Shown here one piece after another: positions 8,785 through 18,007 of a stretch of 64,000 nt of DNA. The DNA is from Devosia sp. Root685 (GTDB taxonomy: Bacteria; Pseudomonadota; Alphaproteobacteria; Rhizobiales; Devosiaceae). The position numbers and the translations under genes were made by a program. Numbering within the stretch: position 1 is the stretch's first letter; the number at the start of each line of letters is the position of its first letter. The notes below the pieces were generated by a model. That model was not told the origin of the DNA. It ran no database searches and worked only from the letters and a program-made list of their open reading frames with translations. The stretch spans positions 309,903-373,902 of the forward strand of contig NZ_LMHK01000004.1 of assembly GCF_001427875.1 (NCBI RefSeq). Reading direction: 5' to 3'.

Positions 8785-9470
8785 TGTTTTCTGCCGATAT
8801 CATCACCCTTTTCCCCGATCTCTTCCCCGGGCCGCTTGGCGCCTCCGTCCTCGGCCGCGGCATGGCCGATGGTCTCTGGACCCTCCGCGCCACCCATCTG
8901 CGCGATTTTGCGACCGACAAGCACCGCACCGTCGATGACACCCCCTCGGGTGGCGGCGCCGGCATGGTGCTGAAGCCCGATATTTTGGCGAGGGCTATCG
9001 ACACCATTGCGCCCGAAAACGACCCGCGCCCGCGCATCCTCATGTCCCCGCGCGGAAAACCGCTCACCCAGGCCCGCGCCCACGAACTTGCCACCGGCCC
9101 CGGCGCCATCATCGTTTGCGGCCGTTTCGAAGGCGTCGATCAGCGCGTCATCGACTCGCGAAACCTCGAAGAAATCTCCATAGGTGACTATGTACTCGCC
9201 GGTGGCGAAGTCGCCGCCATGGTGCTGCTCGAAGCGGTCGTGCGTCTGATCCCCGGCGTTCTCGGTGCCCTAGACAGCCGCGACGAGGAGAGTTTCGAAA
9301 ACGGTCTCCTCGAATATCCGCACTATACCCGGCCCCAGACTTTTGAGGGCATGGATATTCCCGCGGTGCTCACCTCCGGCGACCACGCCAAAATCGCGAA
9401 ATGGCGACAGGCGCAGTCCCTGGCCCTGACCAGGGCCCGCCGGCCGGATTTGTTGAAAGACAGAAAATAG
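8784..9470 (+). CDS. trmD: tRNA (guanine-N1)-methyltransferase TrmD
   Basis: 228 residues. TrmD methylates G37 of tRNAs that read codons starting with C, preventing frameshifts. The SPOUT knot is clear: [17 protein letters not shown], then [14 protein letters not shown] and the SAM-binding [14 protein letters not shown]. The N-terminal [15 protein letters not shown] is also typical. The start overlaps rimM by one base. A family A repeat and the rplS leader separate it from rplS by nearly 290 bases, so rplS may have its own promoter. Confidence 0.97.
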   Translation: MFSADIITLFPDLFPGPLGASVLGRGMADGLWTLRATHLRDFATDKHRTVDDTPSGGGAGMVLKPDILARAIDTIAPENDPRPRILMSPRGKPLTQARAHELATGPGAIIVCGRFEGVDQRVIDSRNLEEISIGDYVLAGGEVAAMVLLEAVVRLIPGVLGALDSRDEESFENGLLEYPHYTRPQTFEGMDIPAVLTSGDHAKIAKWRQAQSLALTRARRPDLLKDRK

Positions 9471-9472
9471 AA

Positions 9473-9594
9473 GACCTCATGGTGAGGTGCGAAGCGGAGC
9501 GAAGCCTCGAAGCACGAGGTCGGGCACGCTGAAGCTGGCATGCCACGCCCTCGCCCTTCGAGGCCGCTCCGCGGCGCCTCAGGATGAGGGCTAC
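9473..9594. repeat. Family A repeat, copy 1 (trmD-rplS gap)
   Basis: The unit begins CCTCATGGTGAGGTGCG and ends CCTCAGGATGAGGGCT, with inner arms around CCTCGAAG/CTTCGAGG. The ends are inverted copies, so the whole element can form a long hairpin. It lies inside the rimM-trmD-rplS transcription unit. Confidence 0.8.
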
Positions 9595-9716
9595 TTTGGC
9601 CAAAACACTGGACTCTCCGCCCGTTTTCTCCTATGAGCCGCCCATTCGTGCGCTTCGGGATCGGACCCGGCCGCGCGACAAGACCAAAAAGACTACCTCC
9701 GTCACAACAAAGACCG

Positions 9717-9733
9717 GGTGACCTAGTCACCCC
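9717..9733 (+). promoter_or_regulatory. Hairpin in the rplS leader
   Basis: GGGTGAC-CTA-GTCACCC is a perfect seven-base-pair stem with a three-base loop, about 24 bases before the rplS start. It could be part of a leader for L19 regulation or an operator. No poly-T tract follows, so it is not a simple terminator. Function is inferred. Confidence 0.4.
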
Positions 9734-9757
9734 TAGAAAAGATCAGAACGGATCAAA

Positions 9758-10309
9758 ATGAGCAGCATTATCGAACAGCTCAATGCCGAGCAGGTTGCCC
9801 TGCAGGCTGCCAAGCGCCAGCTTCCTGATTTCACCCATGGCGATACCGTCAAGGTGTGGGTCAAGATTCGCGAAGGCGACAAGGAACGTCTCCAGGCCTA
9901 TGAAGGCGTCGTGATCGCCCGCTCCGGCGGCGGCATCACCGAGAGCTTCACCGTGCGCAAGATTTCGTACGGCGAAGGCGTGGAACGCGTTTTCCCGCTT
10001 TACTCGCCCAACATCGCTTCGGTCGAAGTGATCAAGCGCGGTAAGGTCCGTCGCGCCAAGCTTTACTACCTGCGCGATCGTCGCGGTAAGTCGGCTCGTA
10101 TTTTCGAATCGACCAACGCCCGTACCCGCAAGATCGAAGCCGGCGAACGCGAAGCTGCTATTGCCGCACGCGAAGCCCGCGAAGCCGAAAAGATCGCTGC
10201 TGCCGAAGCCTTTGCCGCCGAACAGGCAGCCAAGGACGCGGAAGCCGCAGCCGCTGCTGCAGCCGCCGCACAGGCAGCATCAGCTGAAGGCGAAGCCAAG
10301 AGCGAATAA
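9758..10309 (+). CDS. rplS: 50S ribosomal protein L19 with long Ala/Glu tail
   Basis: 183 residues against the usual 115-130. Residues 1-115 are a normal L19 at the 30S-50S interface: [41 protein letters not shown] and [15 protein letters not shown]. The last 60 residues are an Ala/Glu/Lys-rich helical extension (runs such as [12 protein letters not shown]). Extended L19 tails of this kind are seen in some Hyphomicrobiales. A strong terminator follows the stop by about 30 bases. Confidence 0.97.
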   Translation: MSSIIEQLNAEQVALQAAKRQLPDFTHGDTVKVWVKIREGDKERLQAYEGVVIARSGGGITESFTVRKISYGEGVERVFPLYSPNIASVEVIKRGKVRRAKLYYLRDRRGKSARIFESTNARTRKIEAGEREAAIAAREAREAEKIAAAEAFAAEQAAKDAEAAAAAAAAAQAASAEGEAKSE

Positions 10310-10336
10310 GCTCTTAGCGCAGCTTGAACGATTAGA

Positions 10337-10362
10337 GCCCGGCCGCAAGGCCGGGTTTTTTC
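10337..10362 (+). terminator. Rho-independent terminator of rplS
   Basis: CCCGGCC-GCAA-GGCCGGG is followed by six Ts and lies about 30 bases after the rplS stop. Confidence 0.92.
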
Positions 10363-10414
10363 ATTCCCGTGGAATGATCGAGCGTTTGGCACTATCTCAT
10401 CACCACCACTGTTC

Positions 10415-10458
10415 CTTCACCTCCCCCTTGATGGGGGAGGTTGGGAGGGGGTGGGGCC
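10415..10458. repeat. Family C repeat, copy 1
   Basis: CACCTCCCCCTTGATGGGGG starts a short palindrome followed by TTGGGAGGGGGTGGGGCC. The same module recurs at about 37.8 and 62.2 kb. It lies between rplS and xthA. Confidence 0.8.
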
Positions 10459-10586
10459 GCACGCACCGCCCCCCTGACATCTCCCGTCAGCAGTCAGCCC
10501 GGCCGCGCCATTTCCGGCTTTACCCCACCGCGCGCCTTGGCCATAAGAATGCCTCGGCCCCAAAGCCCAAAAATGCGGATCTCCCC

Positions 10587-11399
10587 ATGACCCTTTCCGT
10601 CGTCACCTGGAACATCAATTCGGTTCGCCTGCGCCTCGAAATGGTGCTCGACTTTCTGCGCCAGTATCAGCCCGACGTTCTGATGCTGCAGGAGATCAAG
10701 TGCACCAATGACCAGTTTCCGCGGAACGCCTTCATCGAGAACGGCTATCCGCACATGGCCGTGCATGGGCAAAAGGGCTATCACGGCGTCGCCATCGTCT
10801 CAAAATTTCCGCTGACCGATGTGTCGAGCCGCGTCTTCTGCGAAATCCCCGAATCGCGCCACGTCTCGGCGCTGGTCGACATGGGCCATGGCCCGTTCAC
10901 GCTGCACAATTTCTATATTCCCGCCGGCGGCGACGAGCCCGATCCCGAGATCAATCCCAAATTCAAGCACAAGCTGGGGTTTCTCTCCGAACTGAAGACC
11001 TGGTTCAACGAACCCGTCTTCCAGCGCGGCCATCTGATCGCTGGGGATTTCAACATCGCCCCGCACGAAAACGACGTCTGGAGCCACAAGCAGCTCCTGA
11101 AAATCGTCAGCCACACGCCGGTCGAAACCGAAGCGCTCAATGGTCTCCTCACCGGCGGCCACGGCTGGGTCGATATCGTGCGCAAGCACGTGCCCTATGA
11201 CCAAAAGCTCTATTCATGGTGGAGCTATCGCAGCGCCGACTGGAACGCCGCCGACAAGGGCCGTCGCCTCGACCACATCTGGTCCACCGCCGACGTCGCC
11301 GAGAGTTCCATCGGCGCCGAAATCATCCGCCCCGCCCGCGGCTGGACCGAAAAACCGTCCGACCACGTGCCGGTGATTGCACGGTTTGCGAGGCCCTGA
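10587..11399 (+). CDS. xthA: Exodeoxyribonuclease III (AP endonuclease)
   Basis: 270 residues. It cuts DNA at abasic sites in base-excision repair. The exonuclease-endonuclease-phosphatase motifs are in order: VTWNINSVRLRL near the start, LQEIKC, NFYIPAGGDEPDPE, IAGDFNIAPHENDVW, RRLDHIW and the catalytic SDHVPVI near the end. An open frame extends upstream to 10161, but it runs through the rplS terminator and a repeat, so I chose the ATG at 10587, just before the conserved core. A family B repeat follows. Confidence 0.96.
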   Translation: MTLSVVTWNINSVRLRLEMVLDFLRQYQPDVLMLQEIKCTNDQFPRNAFIENGYPHMAVHGQKGYHGVAIVSKFPLTDVSSRVFCEIPESRHVSALVDMGHGPFTLHNFYIPAGGDEPDPEINPKFKHKLGFLSELKTWFNEPVFQRGHLIAGDFNIAPHENDVWSHKQLLKIVSHTPVETEALNGLLTGGHGWVDIVRKHVPYDQKLYSWWSYRSADWNAADKGRRLDHIWSTADVAESSIGAEIIRPARGWTEKPSDHVPVIARFARP

Positions 11400-11415
11400 G
11401 GCTTTCACACCCTCG

Positions 11416-11494
11416 ACGTCATTCCCGCGAAAGCGGGAATCCCAGTTTTTTGGCACCCCAAACAGAAATCCCCGCTTTCGCGGGGATGACATCG
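11416..11494. repeat. Family B palindromic repeat, copy 2
   Basis: ATTCCCGCGAAAGCGGGAAT and ATCCCCGCTTTCGCGGGGAT lie about 29 bases apart, between the convergent xthA and the cyclic-nucleotide-binding gene. Confidence 0.85.
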
Positions 11495-11516
11495 AGTATG
11501 TTTGAGTAAACGCAGA

Positions 11517-11975
11517 CTACTTCGACTTCATCTTGCGCCGGAGCGGGTCGAGCGCGCCGAGATATCCGGTCAGCTCGCGCTCGATCCGCTGCGCCGCTTT
11601 CTGAGCCAGCTCAGGATATTGCCGGATAAGCTTGAGAAACGCCGAGCGTGGCACGAAAAGCAGTTCGCAATCGGTCACGGCGGTGATGGTCACCGGCCGT
11701 GGCTTGTCGAGAATCAGTGCCATGGCGGAAACGACGCTGCCGGGTTCCGACAGTGCATAAGGCTTTCCAGCCTCGACACCCTCATTACGCGCCTTGATCG
11801 TGCCTTCGATGAGCACATAGGCGCCCTCGGGCACCGTTCCGGCCTTGTAGATGATTTCGTCGGCTTCGACATGACGGCGATCGCTGGCAAAGCCCAGCAT
11901 GCGCCGCTGCTCGTCATCGCACATCATGAAGAAATCGGCTCGCCCCAGAACGGCGGCCGCATCGTCCATTCTCAT
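11517..11975 (-). CDS. Cyclic nucleotide-binding domain protein (Crp-like effector domain)
   Basis: 152 residues, one cNMP-binding beta-roll without a DNA-binding helix-turn-helix. Visible are KAGTVPEGAYVLIEGTIKA, a long variable loop, and LSEPGSVVSAMALILDKPRPVTITAVTDCELLFVPRSAF. The canonical phosphate-binding GE-x-ALx-xxxR-A is only partly matched (GSVVSAMAL...RPVT), so ligand binding is uncertain. A short helical C-terminus follows. The gene is usually found between xthA and the CenR-type regulator in Hyphomicrobiales; its role there is unknown. Confidence 0.82.
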   Translation of the reverse strand: MRMDDAAAVLGRADFFMMCDDEQRRMLGFASDRRHVEADEIIYKAGTVPEGAYVLIEGTIKARNEGVEAGKPYALSEPGSVVSAMALILDKPRPVTITAVTDCELLFVPRSAFLKLIRQYPELAQKAAQRIERELTGYLGALDPLRRKMKSK

Positions 11976-12082
11976 CAGCCACTGACCCGAATGCGCCCCG
12001 CCCGCCGAAAAGTGTCCGGCGGGTCAACGCATCTGTCTATAGGGCAGTTTTTCCACTTTATGAACACCCTTGACGGGCTTGC

Positions 12083-12766
12083 TCATGGAACGAGGCGATA
12101 TCCCCCGTCTTCCGTCACCAGAAGCCGCGCATTGGAGGGGTCGCGCTCGATCTTTTGGCGCAGACGATAGATGTGCGTTTCAAGCGTATGGGTGGTGACG
12201 CGGTTATTGTACCCCCAGACCTCCTTGAGCAGCACATCGCGTGTGATGGTCTTCGGCCCCTGCCGGTAAAGGTACTTCAGAATGGATGTTTCCTTGTCCG
12301 TCAGCCGCACCTTGATGCCGTCATTGCTCTCGAGCATCTTCGCTGCCGGCTGAAAACTATATTGGCCAATGGTGAAAACGGCGCCCTCGCTCTGGTCATG
12401 CTGACGCAGCGCGGCATTGATGCGCGCCAGGAGCACCGGAAAGCGGAAGGGCTTGGTCAGATAGTCGTTGGCCCCCGAATCGAGTCCCTTGACCTCGTCG
12501 GCCTCGGTATCGTGCCCGGTCAGCATCAGCACCGGGCTCGTAAAACCCTCCTGGCGCATCAGCTTGACCGCATCGCGCCCATCCATGTCGGGCAGACCCA
12601 CATCGAGAATAGTCAATTCGACATTGTTTTCGCGCAGGACTTTCAGCGCATCATTGGCGGTGCCGGCTTCGACAATGTCGAATTCCGGCTGGCTCTTGAG
12701 CTGCTCGACCAGGGTTTCGCGAAGATCCGCATCGTCGTCCACAACAAGGATGCGTCGCTTATTCAT
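12083..12766 (-). CDS. cenR: OmpR-family response regulator, CenR-like
   Basis: 227 residues. The receiver domain (about 5-120) has the acidic DDD triad near residue 10, phospho-acceptor Asp55 in LTILDVGLPDMDG and the Lys of YLTKPFRF. The winged-helix domain (about 130-227) ends with TTHTLETHIYRLRQKIE. Sequence features such as DLRETLVEQL and the C-terminal LVTEDGGYRLVP resemble CenR, the essential envelope regulator of Caulobacter and rhizobia. No histidine kinase is adjacent, which fits an orphan layout. Naming as CenR is by resemblance and synteny near yggS-leuS. Confidence 0.8.
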   Translation of the reverse strand: MNKRRILVVDDDADLRETLVEQLKSQPEFDIVEAGTANDALKVLRENNVELTILDVGLPDMDGRDAVKLMRQEGFTSPVLMLTGHDTEADEVKGLDSGANDYLTKPFRFPVLLARINAALRQHDQSEGAVFTIGQYSFQPAAKMLESNDGIKVRLTDKETSILKYLYRQGPKTITRDVLLKEVWGYNNRVTTHTLETHIYRLRQKIERDPSNARLLVTEDGGYRLVP

Positions 12767-12900
12767 TGCAATCTCCGGTCTTTTACATCAGGCGGACCAA
12801 GATCACATCATTGCGACCTGTTCTGGGCTCGCCAATCACATCGACGTTATTCGGCTCAAAGAAACGCTGCACCCCCGGAAAAAGTTGCAGCACTCCGAGC

Positions 12901-13578
12901 TTAGCCCCGTCCGCCAAATAGCGCCGAGCCGACCCGCACATGGGTCGCGCCCATGGCAATCGCGGTTTCAAAATCCCCGCTCATGCCCATGGAAAGGTTT
13001 GCGACGCCGGCTTGACGCGCCAGCGTCGCCAGATGCGCAAAATAGGGCGCGGGTGGTTGCCCATCGGGCGGAATGCACATGAGGCCCACGATATCGAGCC
13101 CATGCACCTCCCGGCAGCGCCGCACGAAGTCCACGGCCTCGTCCACCGGGACCCCGGCCTTTTGCTCCTCGCCGCCAATATTGACCTGCACGAAACATGG
13201 CAGGCGCTTTTGAGCGCGCGCCATTTCTTCGGCCAACACCGCCGCGAGTTTTTCCCGATCGACCGTCTCGATGACATCGAACAGCGCCACCGCTTCGCGC
13301 GCCTTATTGGTCTGCAGCGGCCCAATCAGGTGCAGCACAACTTCGGAAAAATCCTCCCGCAGCCCCGGCCATTTTTCCTTGGCCTCCTGCACGCGGTTCT
13401 CGCCGAAAACCCGCTGCCCTGCCGCGAGAAACGACCTTATCGCCTCGGCGTCAAAAGTCTTCGACACCGCAATGAGTTCGACCTTTTCAGGCGGCGCGCC
13501 GAATCGCTGGCGTGCCTTTTCCATGCGGGTTCTGATATCGGCGAGCGCAACATTGGCGCTGTTGGCGCGATCGGTCAT
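12901..13578 (-). CDS. YggS/PLPBP-type pyridoxal-phosphate homeostasis protein
   Basis: 225 residues. This alanine-racemase-fold protein binds PLP but has no known catalytic activity and affects B6 and amino-acid balance. The PLP lysine is in VELIAVSKTFDAEAIR, with FGENRVQEAKEKW, LIGPLQTNKAREAV, CFVQVNIGGEEQKAG and the C-terminal MGMSGDFETAIAMGATHVRVGSALFG all present. An upstream ATG at 13689 would add 37 residues of unrelated sequence, so the start at 13578 is preferred. It diverges from leuS. Confidence 0.94.
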   Translation of the reverse strand: MTDRANSANVALADIRTRMEKARQRFGAPPEKVELIAVSKTFDAEAIRSFLAAGQRVFGENRVQEAKEKWPGLREDFSEVVLHLIGPLQTNKAREAVALFDVIETVDREKLAAVLAEEMARAQKRLPCFVQVNIGGEEQKAGVPVDEAVDFVRRCREVHGLDIVGLMCIPPDGQPPAPYFAHLATLARQAGVANLSMGMSGDFETAIAMGATHVRVGSALFGGRG

Positions 13579-13718
13579 GAGAAGGCCCCGTTTCTGTTGA
13601 CCTTGAGGGGGATTTCTGGTGATGGTCCGGTAGCCAAAATCCCCGAAAAGCGCAAGCTGGCCCGGCCCTTGCAGGTCAAGTCTGTGCATCCGGCAAGAAA
13701 ATTTTCAAGGACGAGCAA

Positions 13719-16331
13719 GTGAGCGGCGAACGCTACAATCCGCGCGAAAGCGAACCGAAATGGCAGAAGATCTGGGACGATGCGAAGAGCTTCGTCACCG
13801 CCAATGACGATCCGCGCGAGCCCTACTATGTCCTTGAAATGTTCCCCTATCCCTCGGGGCGCATTCATATGGGCCACGTGCGCAACTATTCCATGGGCGA
13901 CGTGGTGGCGCGCTATTATCGTGCTAGGGGCCGCAATGTGCTGCACCCCATGGGCTGGGACGCTTTTGGCCTGCCGGCCGAAAACGCCGCCATCGAGCGC
14001 AAGACCCATCCCGGCACCTGGACCTATCAGAACATCGAGGCGATGAAGGCCCAGCTCAAGTCGATGGGTCTTTCCATCGACTGGACGCGCGAATTCGCCA
14101 CCTGCTCGCCCGAATATTACCAGCACCAGCAAGCGCTCTTCATCGATATGCTGGAAGCGGGTCTGATTACGCGGAAAAATTCCAAGGTCAACTGGGACCC
14201 TGTCGATATGACCGTGCTCGCCAATGAGCAGGTCATCGATGGCAAGGGCTGGCGCTCCGGCGCCGTCGTGGAACAGCGCGAGCTGACCCAGTGGTTCTTC
14301 AAGATTTCCGACTTTGCAGAAGACCTGCTCGAAGCGCTCGACACCCTGACCGAATGGCCGGAAAAAGTGCGCACCATGCAGCGCAACTGGATCGGCAAGT
14401 CCGAAGGCCTGCGCCTCTTGTTCGAATTGGCCCCGAGCGACAAAACCGATGCATCAAGCATCGAGGTCTTTACGACGCGCCCAGACACGATCTTCGGCGC
14501 CTCCTTCGTTGGTCTTTCGCCCGACCACCCTCTTACAACTGCTTTGGCTGCCAACAATCCTGCCCTCGTCGATTTCGTCGCCGAGTGCCATAGCCATGGC
14601 ACGGCCACGGAAACGCTGGAAAAGGCCGAAAAGCAGGGCTTTGATACGGGTCTGCGGGTAAAGCACCCGGTCATTCCGGGCGCCACGCTGCCGGTCTATG
14701 TCGCCAATTTCATCCTGATGGACTACGGCACCGGCGCCATTTTCGGCTGCCCGGCCCACGACCAGCGCGACCTCGATCTCGCCCGCAAGTATGGCCTCAG
14801 CGTCATCCCCGTCGTGCTGCCGCACGGTGCCGACCCGGAAACCTTCGAAATCGGCACTGAAGCCTATGTTGACGCCGGCAACATCTTCAATTCGGGTTTC
14901 CTCGACGGTCTGTCCATCGACGACGCCAAGAAGAAGATCGCCGAGCATTTTGATGCCCGCACCGTCGATGGCAAGCCGCAGGGCAAGGTGGAAGTGAACT
15001 ATCGCCTGCGCGATTGGGGCATTTCGCGCCAGCGCTATTGGGGTTGCCCGATCCCGGTTATCCATTGCGAAGTCTGCGGCACTATCCCCGTGCCCAAGAA
15101 AGACCTGCCGGTTCGCCTGCCCGATGATGTCACCTTCGACAAGCCGGGCAATGCCCTCGACCACCACCCGACCTGGAAGCACGTCCACTGCCCGCAATGC
15201 GGCGCCTCAGCCCGTCGCGAAACCGACACCATGGACACTTTTGTGGATTCGTCGTGGTATTTCGCCCGTTTTACCGCGCCGCAGGCCGAAACGCCGACCG
15301 TGCCCTCCGTGGCCAATCGCTGGCTACCGGTTGACCAATATATCGGCGGCGTCGAGCACGCGATCTTGCACCTGCTCTATTCGCGCTTCTTCACCCGCGC
15401 CATGAAGGCGACGGGCCATGTCGATATCAGTGAGCCCTTCAAAGGCCTCTTCACCCAGGGCATGGTGACGCACGAGACCTATAAGTCGGAAACCGGCGAA
15501 TGGGTGAACCCGACCGAGATCGTCATTGAGACTTCTGGCGACACCCGTACCGCCCGCGACCTCAGAACCAATGCGCCCGTTGCCATCGGCTCGGTCGAAA
15601 AGATGAGCAAATCCAAGAAGAACGTCGTCGATCCCGACGAAATCGTCGGCACCTACGGCGCCGATACCGCTCGCTGGTTCATGCTCTCGGATTCCCCGCC
15701 GGAACGCGACGTACAATGGACCGAGGCCGGCGTCGAAGGCGCCAGCCGCTTCCAGCAGCGCGTCTGGCGTCTCGTCAACGAATCGATCGAAATTTCGAAA
15801 CAGTCTTTGGAGACTGTTTCCAAAAACGACAATACTGACGCTTTGGCGCTGCGCCGCATCATCCATCGCTCGGTTCACGGCATTGCCCAAGACATCGAAG
15901 GCCTGCGCTTCAACCGCGCCGTGGCCCAGATCTATGAACTGACCAATGCCCTCACCAAGGCGCTGGGCAGCAATCTGGGCCCGGCACAGCGCGCAGCCAT
16001 TGCCGAAGGCGTCGAAAAGCTAACAATCCTCCTCAGCCCGATGATGCCGCACCTGGCCGAAACCTGCTGGGAAGTGCTCGGAAAGCCCGGTCTTGTCGCC
16101 GACGCCAGCTGGCCGGATGTCGATCCTGCGCTGCTCGTTGACGATGAGGTGACCCTTCCGATCCAGATCAACGGCAAGCGCCGCGCCGAAATCACGGTGC
16201 CCAAGGGCACTCCGGCCGCCGAAGTCGAACGTCTGGTCTTGTCACTCGACGAAGTTATCCGCATTCTGGAAGGCAAGACCCCGAAGAAAATAGTCGTGGT
16301 CCAGGACAGGATCGTCAATGTCGTTGTCTAG
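13719..16331 (+). CDS. leuS: Leucyl-tRNA synthetase
   Basis: 870 residues, normal for a bacterial LeuRS. The class I HIGH motif is HMGH at 50-53 inside [16 protein letters not shown], and KMSKS is at about 628 ([14 protein letters not shown]). The CP1 editing domain has [20 protein letters not shown] and the Asp-rich [23 protein letters not shown] zinc-type CEVCG...CPQCGA pair is present. The start is a GTG at 13719. The end overlaps lptE by 14 bases, linking the two translationally. Confidence 0.98.
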   Translation: MSGERYNPRESEPKWQKIWDDAKSFVTANDDPREPYYVLEMFPYPSGRIHMGHVRNYSMGDVVARYYRARGRNVLHPMGWDAFGLPAENAAIERKTHPGTWTYQNIEAMKAQLKSMGLSIDWTREFATCSPEYYQHQQALFIDMLEAGLITRKNSKVNWDPVDMTVLANEQVIDGKGWRSGAVVEQRELTQWFFKISDFAEDLLEALDTLTEWPEKVRTMQRNWIGKSEGLRLLFELAPSDKTDASSIEVFTTRPDTIFGASFVGLSPDHPLTTALAANNPALVDFVAECHSHGTATETLEKAEKQGFDTGLRVKHPVIPGATLPVYVANFILMDYGTGAIFGCPAHDQRDLDLARKYGLSVIPVVLPHGADPETFEIGTEAYVDAGNIFNSGFLDGLSIDDAKKKIAEHFDARTVDGKPQGKVEVNYRLRDWGISRQRYWGCPIPVIHCEVCGTIPVPKKDLPVRLPDDVTFDKPGNALDHHPTWKHVHCPQCGASARRETDTMDTFVDSSWYFARFTAPQAETPTVPSVANRWLPVDQYIGGVEHAILHLLYSRFFTRAMKATGHVDISEPFKGLFTQGMVTHETYKSETGEWVNPTEIVIETSGDTRTARDLRTNAPVAIGSVEKMSKSKKNVVDPDEIVGTYGADTARWFMLSDSPPERDVQWTEAGVEGASRFQQRVWRLVNESIEISKQSLETVSKNDNTDALALRRIIHRSVHGIAQDIEGLRFNRAVAQIYELTNALTKALGSNLGPAQRAAIAEGVEKLTILLSPMMPHLAETCWEVLGKPGLVADASWPDVDPALLVDDEVTLPIQINGKRRAEITVPKGTPAAEVERLVLSLDEVIRILEGKTPKKIVVVQDRIVNVVV

Positions 16332-16824
16332 GCTCAAGCCTTTCGCCCTGATCGTTCCCCTTGCCCTGGCTTCGGCCGGGCTGGGGGCCTGCTCGTTCCA
16401 GCCGGTCTATTCGGGCAAGCTCGCCGAGAACCCGCAATTGCAGCTTGCCTATGCCGCCCCCAAAACGCGGCTGGAGCAGATCGTCTACCAGGAACTGTCC
16501 TTCCGCCTCGGCAAGACCACATCGCCCACTGCCCCCCTTGTGAGCGTTACCGTGTCTGCCAGCGATGCCGAGCCCTATCTCAGCGCCACGGCCAACCCCA
16601 ACAAGCCCCGCGAAATGACCGTCTCAGCGACGCTCACCCTTACGCCACGTGATGGCGTCGATACCAAGCCGATCACCATTACGCGCACGGCGAAGGCCCA
16701 ACACACGCGCAGCGGGCAGGTCCTGGCCGACGAAGCCGCCATTATCGAGGCCCAGGAGCGTGCCGCGCGTTCCGTGGCTGAATCGCTGCGCCTGGCCGTG
16801 CTGGCGGCCCTTGCCAAGGGATGA
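16318..16824 (+). CDS. lptE: LPS-assembly lipoprotein LptE
   Basis: 168 residues. The signal peptide ends in the lipobox LGAC, with Cys25 as the lipidated residue, followed by SFQPVYSG, a hallmark of alphaproteobacterial LptE. The rest is a small alpha-beta domain with [16 protein letters not shown]. LptE plugs the LptD barrel that places lipopolysaccharide in the outer membrane. It overlaps leuS by 14 bases and holA by four, the standard leuS-lptE-holA order. Identity rests on context plus the N-terminal motif. Confidence 0.88.
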   Translation: MSLSRLKPFALIVPLALASAGLGACSFQPVYSGKLAENPQLQLAYAAPKTRLEQIVYQELSFRLGKTTSPTAPLVSVTVSASDAEPYLSATANPNKPREMTVSATLTLTPRDGVDTKPITITRTAKAQHTRSGQVLADEAAIIEAQERAARSVAESLRLAVLAALAKG

Positions 16825-17843
16825 CCGCACTCAAAGCCCATGAGGTCGCGCGTTTTCTGGCGCGTCCCGACCTCACCGAAGGCATTTTTTTGGCTTATGG
16901 CCCCGATGGTGGCCTCGTCCGCGAAACCGCGCAGCGCCTGATTCGCTATTTTAGCGGCGACGACCCCGGCGCCGCCGATGTTTTCATTTTCGACGGCCCC
17001 GAACTCGATGCCGAACCGGGTCGCCTGATCACCGAGGCCCGCAGCACCTCGCTTTTCGGCGGCAAGCGCATCATTCGGGTGCGCAATGCCAGCAAAAGCC
17101 TCGTCATGCCGCTGACCGAGTTGCGCGACGACCCTGGCGGCACCGCCATCGTGCTCGAAGCCGGCAATCTCGCCCCCCGCGACGCCCTGCGCGCTTTGGT
17201 GGAAGCCGCCAAACTCGGCCGCGCCCTGCCCTGCTATCCGGACAGCGACGAAACCCTCACCAACCTGATGCGCGAAACCTTTAATCAGGCCGGCATTCGC
17301 GTCGATTCCGACGTCGTCCCCACCCTGCGCGAGATTCTGGGCAATGATCGGGAAATCACGCGCCGGGAGCTCGAAAAGCTGACCCTTTTCGCCGCCGGCA
17401 CGAAATCCCTGACCCGCGAAGACGTTCTAACGCTTTGCGCGGACAACGGCGCCCTGGCCATCGACGCCATTCTCGACGCGACGGGCGGCGGTCACGCGGA
17501 AAAACTCGAACTGGCGCTCAACCGGGCCCTCACCTCGTCCATCAACCCCCAGCAATTGCTGGCCATGCTGACCAATCATTTCGCCAGCCTGCGCCGCTGG
17601 CGCGTGGATGTTGATTCTGGCAAATCCCCGCGTGCGGTGCTCGACAACGTAAAGCCAAAGCCGCATTTTTCGCGCATAGGCCAGCTCGAACAGCAGCTCC
17701 GCCTCTGGACCGACCCCGCCCTCGCCCAAGCCTCCGAACGCCTGCTACAGGCCACCAGCGACAGCCGCCGCAAACCCGCTCTAGCGACCGCCATTCTGCA
17801 CCGCACCACCCTCGCCCTCTGCATGATGGCCGCAACGCACTGA
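16821..17843 (+). CDS. holA: DNA polymerase III delta subunit
   Basis: 340 residues. Delta opens the beta clamp within the clamp loader. The N-terminal AAA-like part contains IFLAYGPDGGLVRETAQRLI and RSTSLFGGKRIIRVRNA. The middle has NDREITRRELEKLTLFA, and the C-terminal helical domain has SSINPQQLLAMLTNHFASLRRW. The start overlaps lptE by four bases. The gene ends at a convergent junction with parB that holds a parS-like site, a repeat and a terminator. Confidence 0.95.
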   Translation: MTALKAHEVARFLARPDLTEGIFLAYGPDGGLVRETAQRLIRYFSGDDPGAADVFIFDGPELDAEPGRLITEARSTSLFGGKRIIRVRNASKSLVMPLTELRDDPGGTAIVLEAGNLAPRDALRALVEAAKLGRALPCYPDSDETLTNLMRETFNQAGIRVDSDVVPTLREILGNDREITRRELEKLTLFAAGTKSLTREDVLTLCADNGALAIDAILDATGGGHAEKLELALNRALTSSINPQQLLAMLTNHFASLRRWRVDVDSGKSPRAVLDNVKPKPHFSRIGQLEQQLRLWTDPALAQASERLLQATSDSRRKPALATAILHRTTLALCMMAATH

Positions 17844-17853
17844 TTTTATTGGT

Positions 17854-17867
17854 GTTTCACGTGGATC
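17854..17867. other. parS: parS-like site (GTTTCACGTGGATC)
   Basis: Two mismatches from the perfect 14-mer, in the second half-site. It lies 11 bases after the holA stop. Confidence 0.45.
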
Positions 17868-17884
17868 GTTCGGGCCGCGCTACC

Positions 17885-17945
17885 CAGTAGTCCTCGTTCT
17901 GAGGCGCGAAGCGTAGCGTAGCCTCGAAGGACGAGGACGTGGCAC
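17885..17945. repeat. Family A repeat, half copy (copy 2)
   Basis: CAGTAGTCCTCGTTCTGAGG begins the unit, which runs to GACGAGGACGTGGCAC. Only one half of the long inverted unit is present, between convergent holA and parB. Confidence 0.7.
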
Positions 17946-17954
17946 AGACCCTAA

Positions 17955-17986
17955 AACAAAAAACCCCACTCTCGCGGGGTTTCTAA
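17955..17986. terminator. Bidirectional terminator between holA and parB
   Basis: AACCCC-ACTCTCGC-GGGGTT is flanked by an A-rich run on the left and Ts on the right, so it can act for holA on the plus strand and parB on the minus strand. Confidence 0.75.
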
Positions 17987-18007
17987 AAATTCAGAATTCT
18001 GAGCGAC

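Noticed and set aside
10161..10586. Upstream extension of xthA
   Set aside because: It passes through the end of rplS, its terminator and a repeat; homology starts only at the ATG at 10587.
12767..12900. Possible small gene between cenR and yggS
   Set aside because: No frame with normal codon usage and start context; most frames are shadows of the neighbours.
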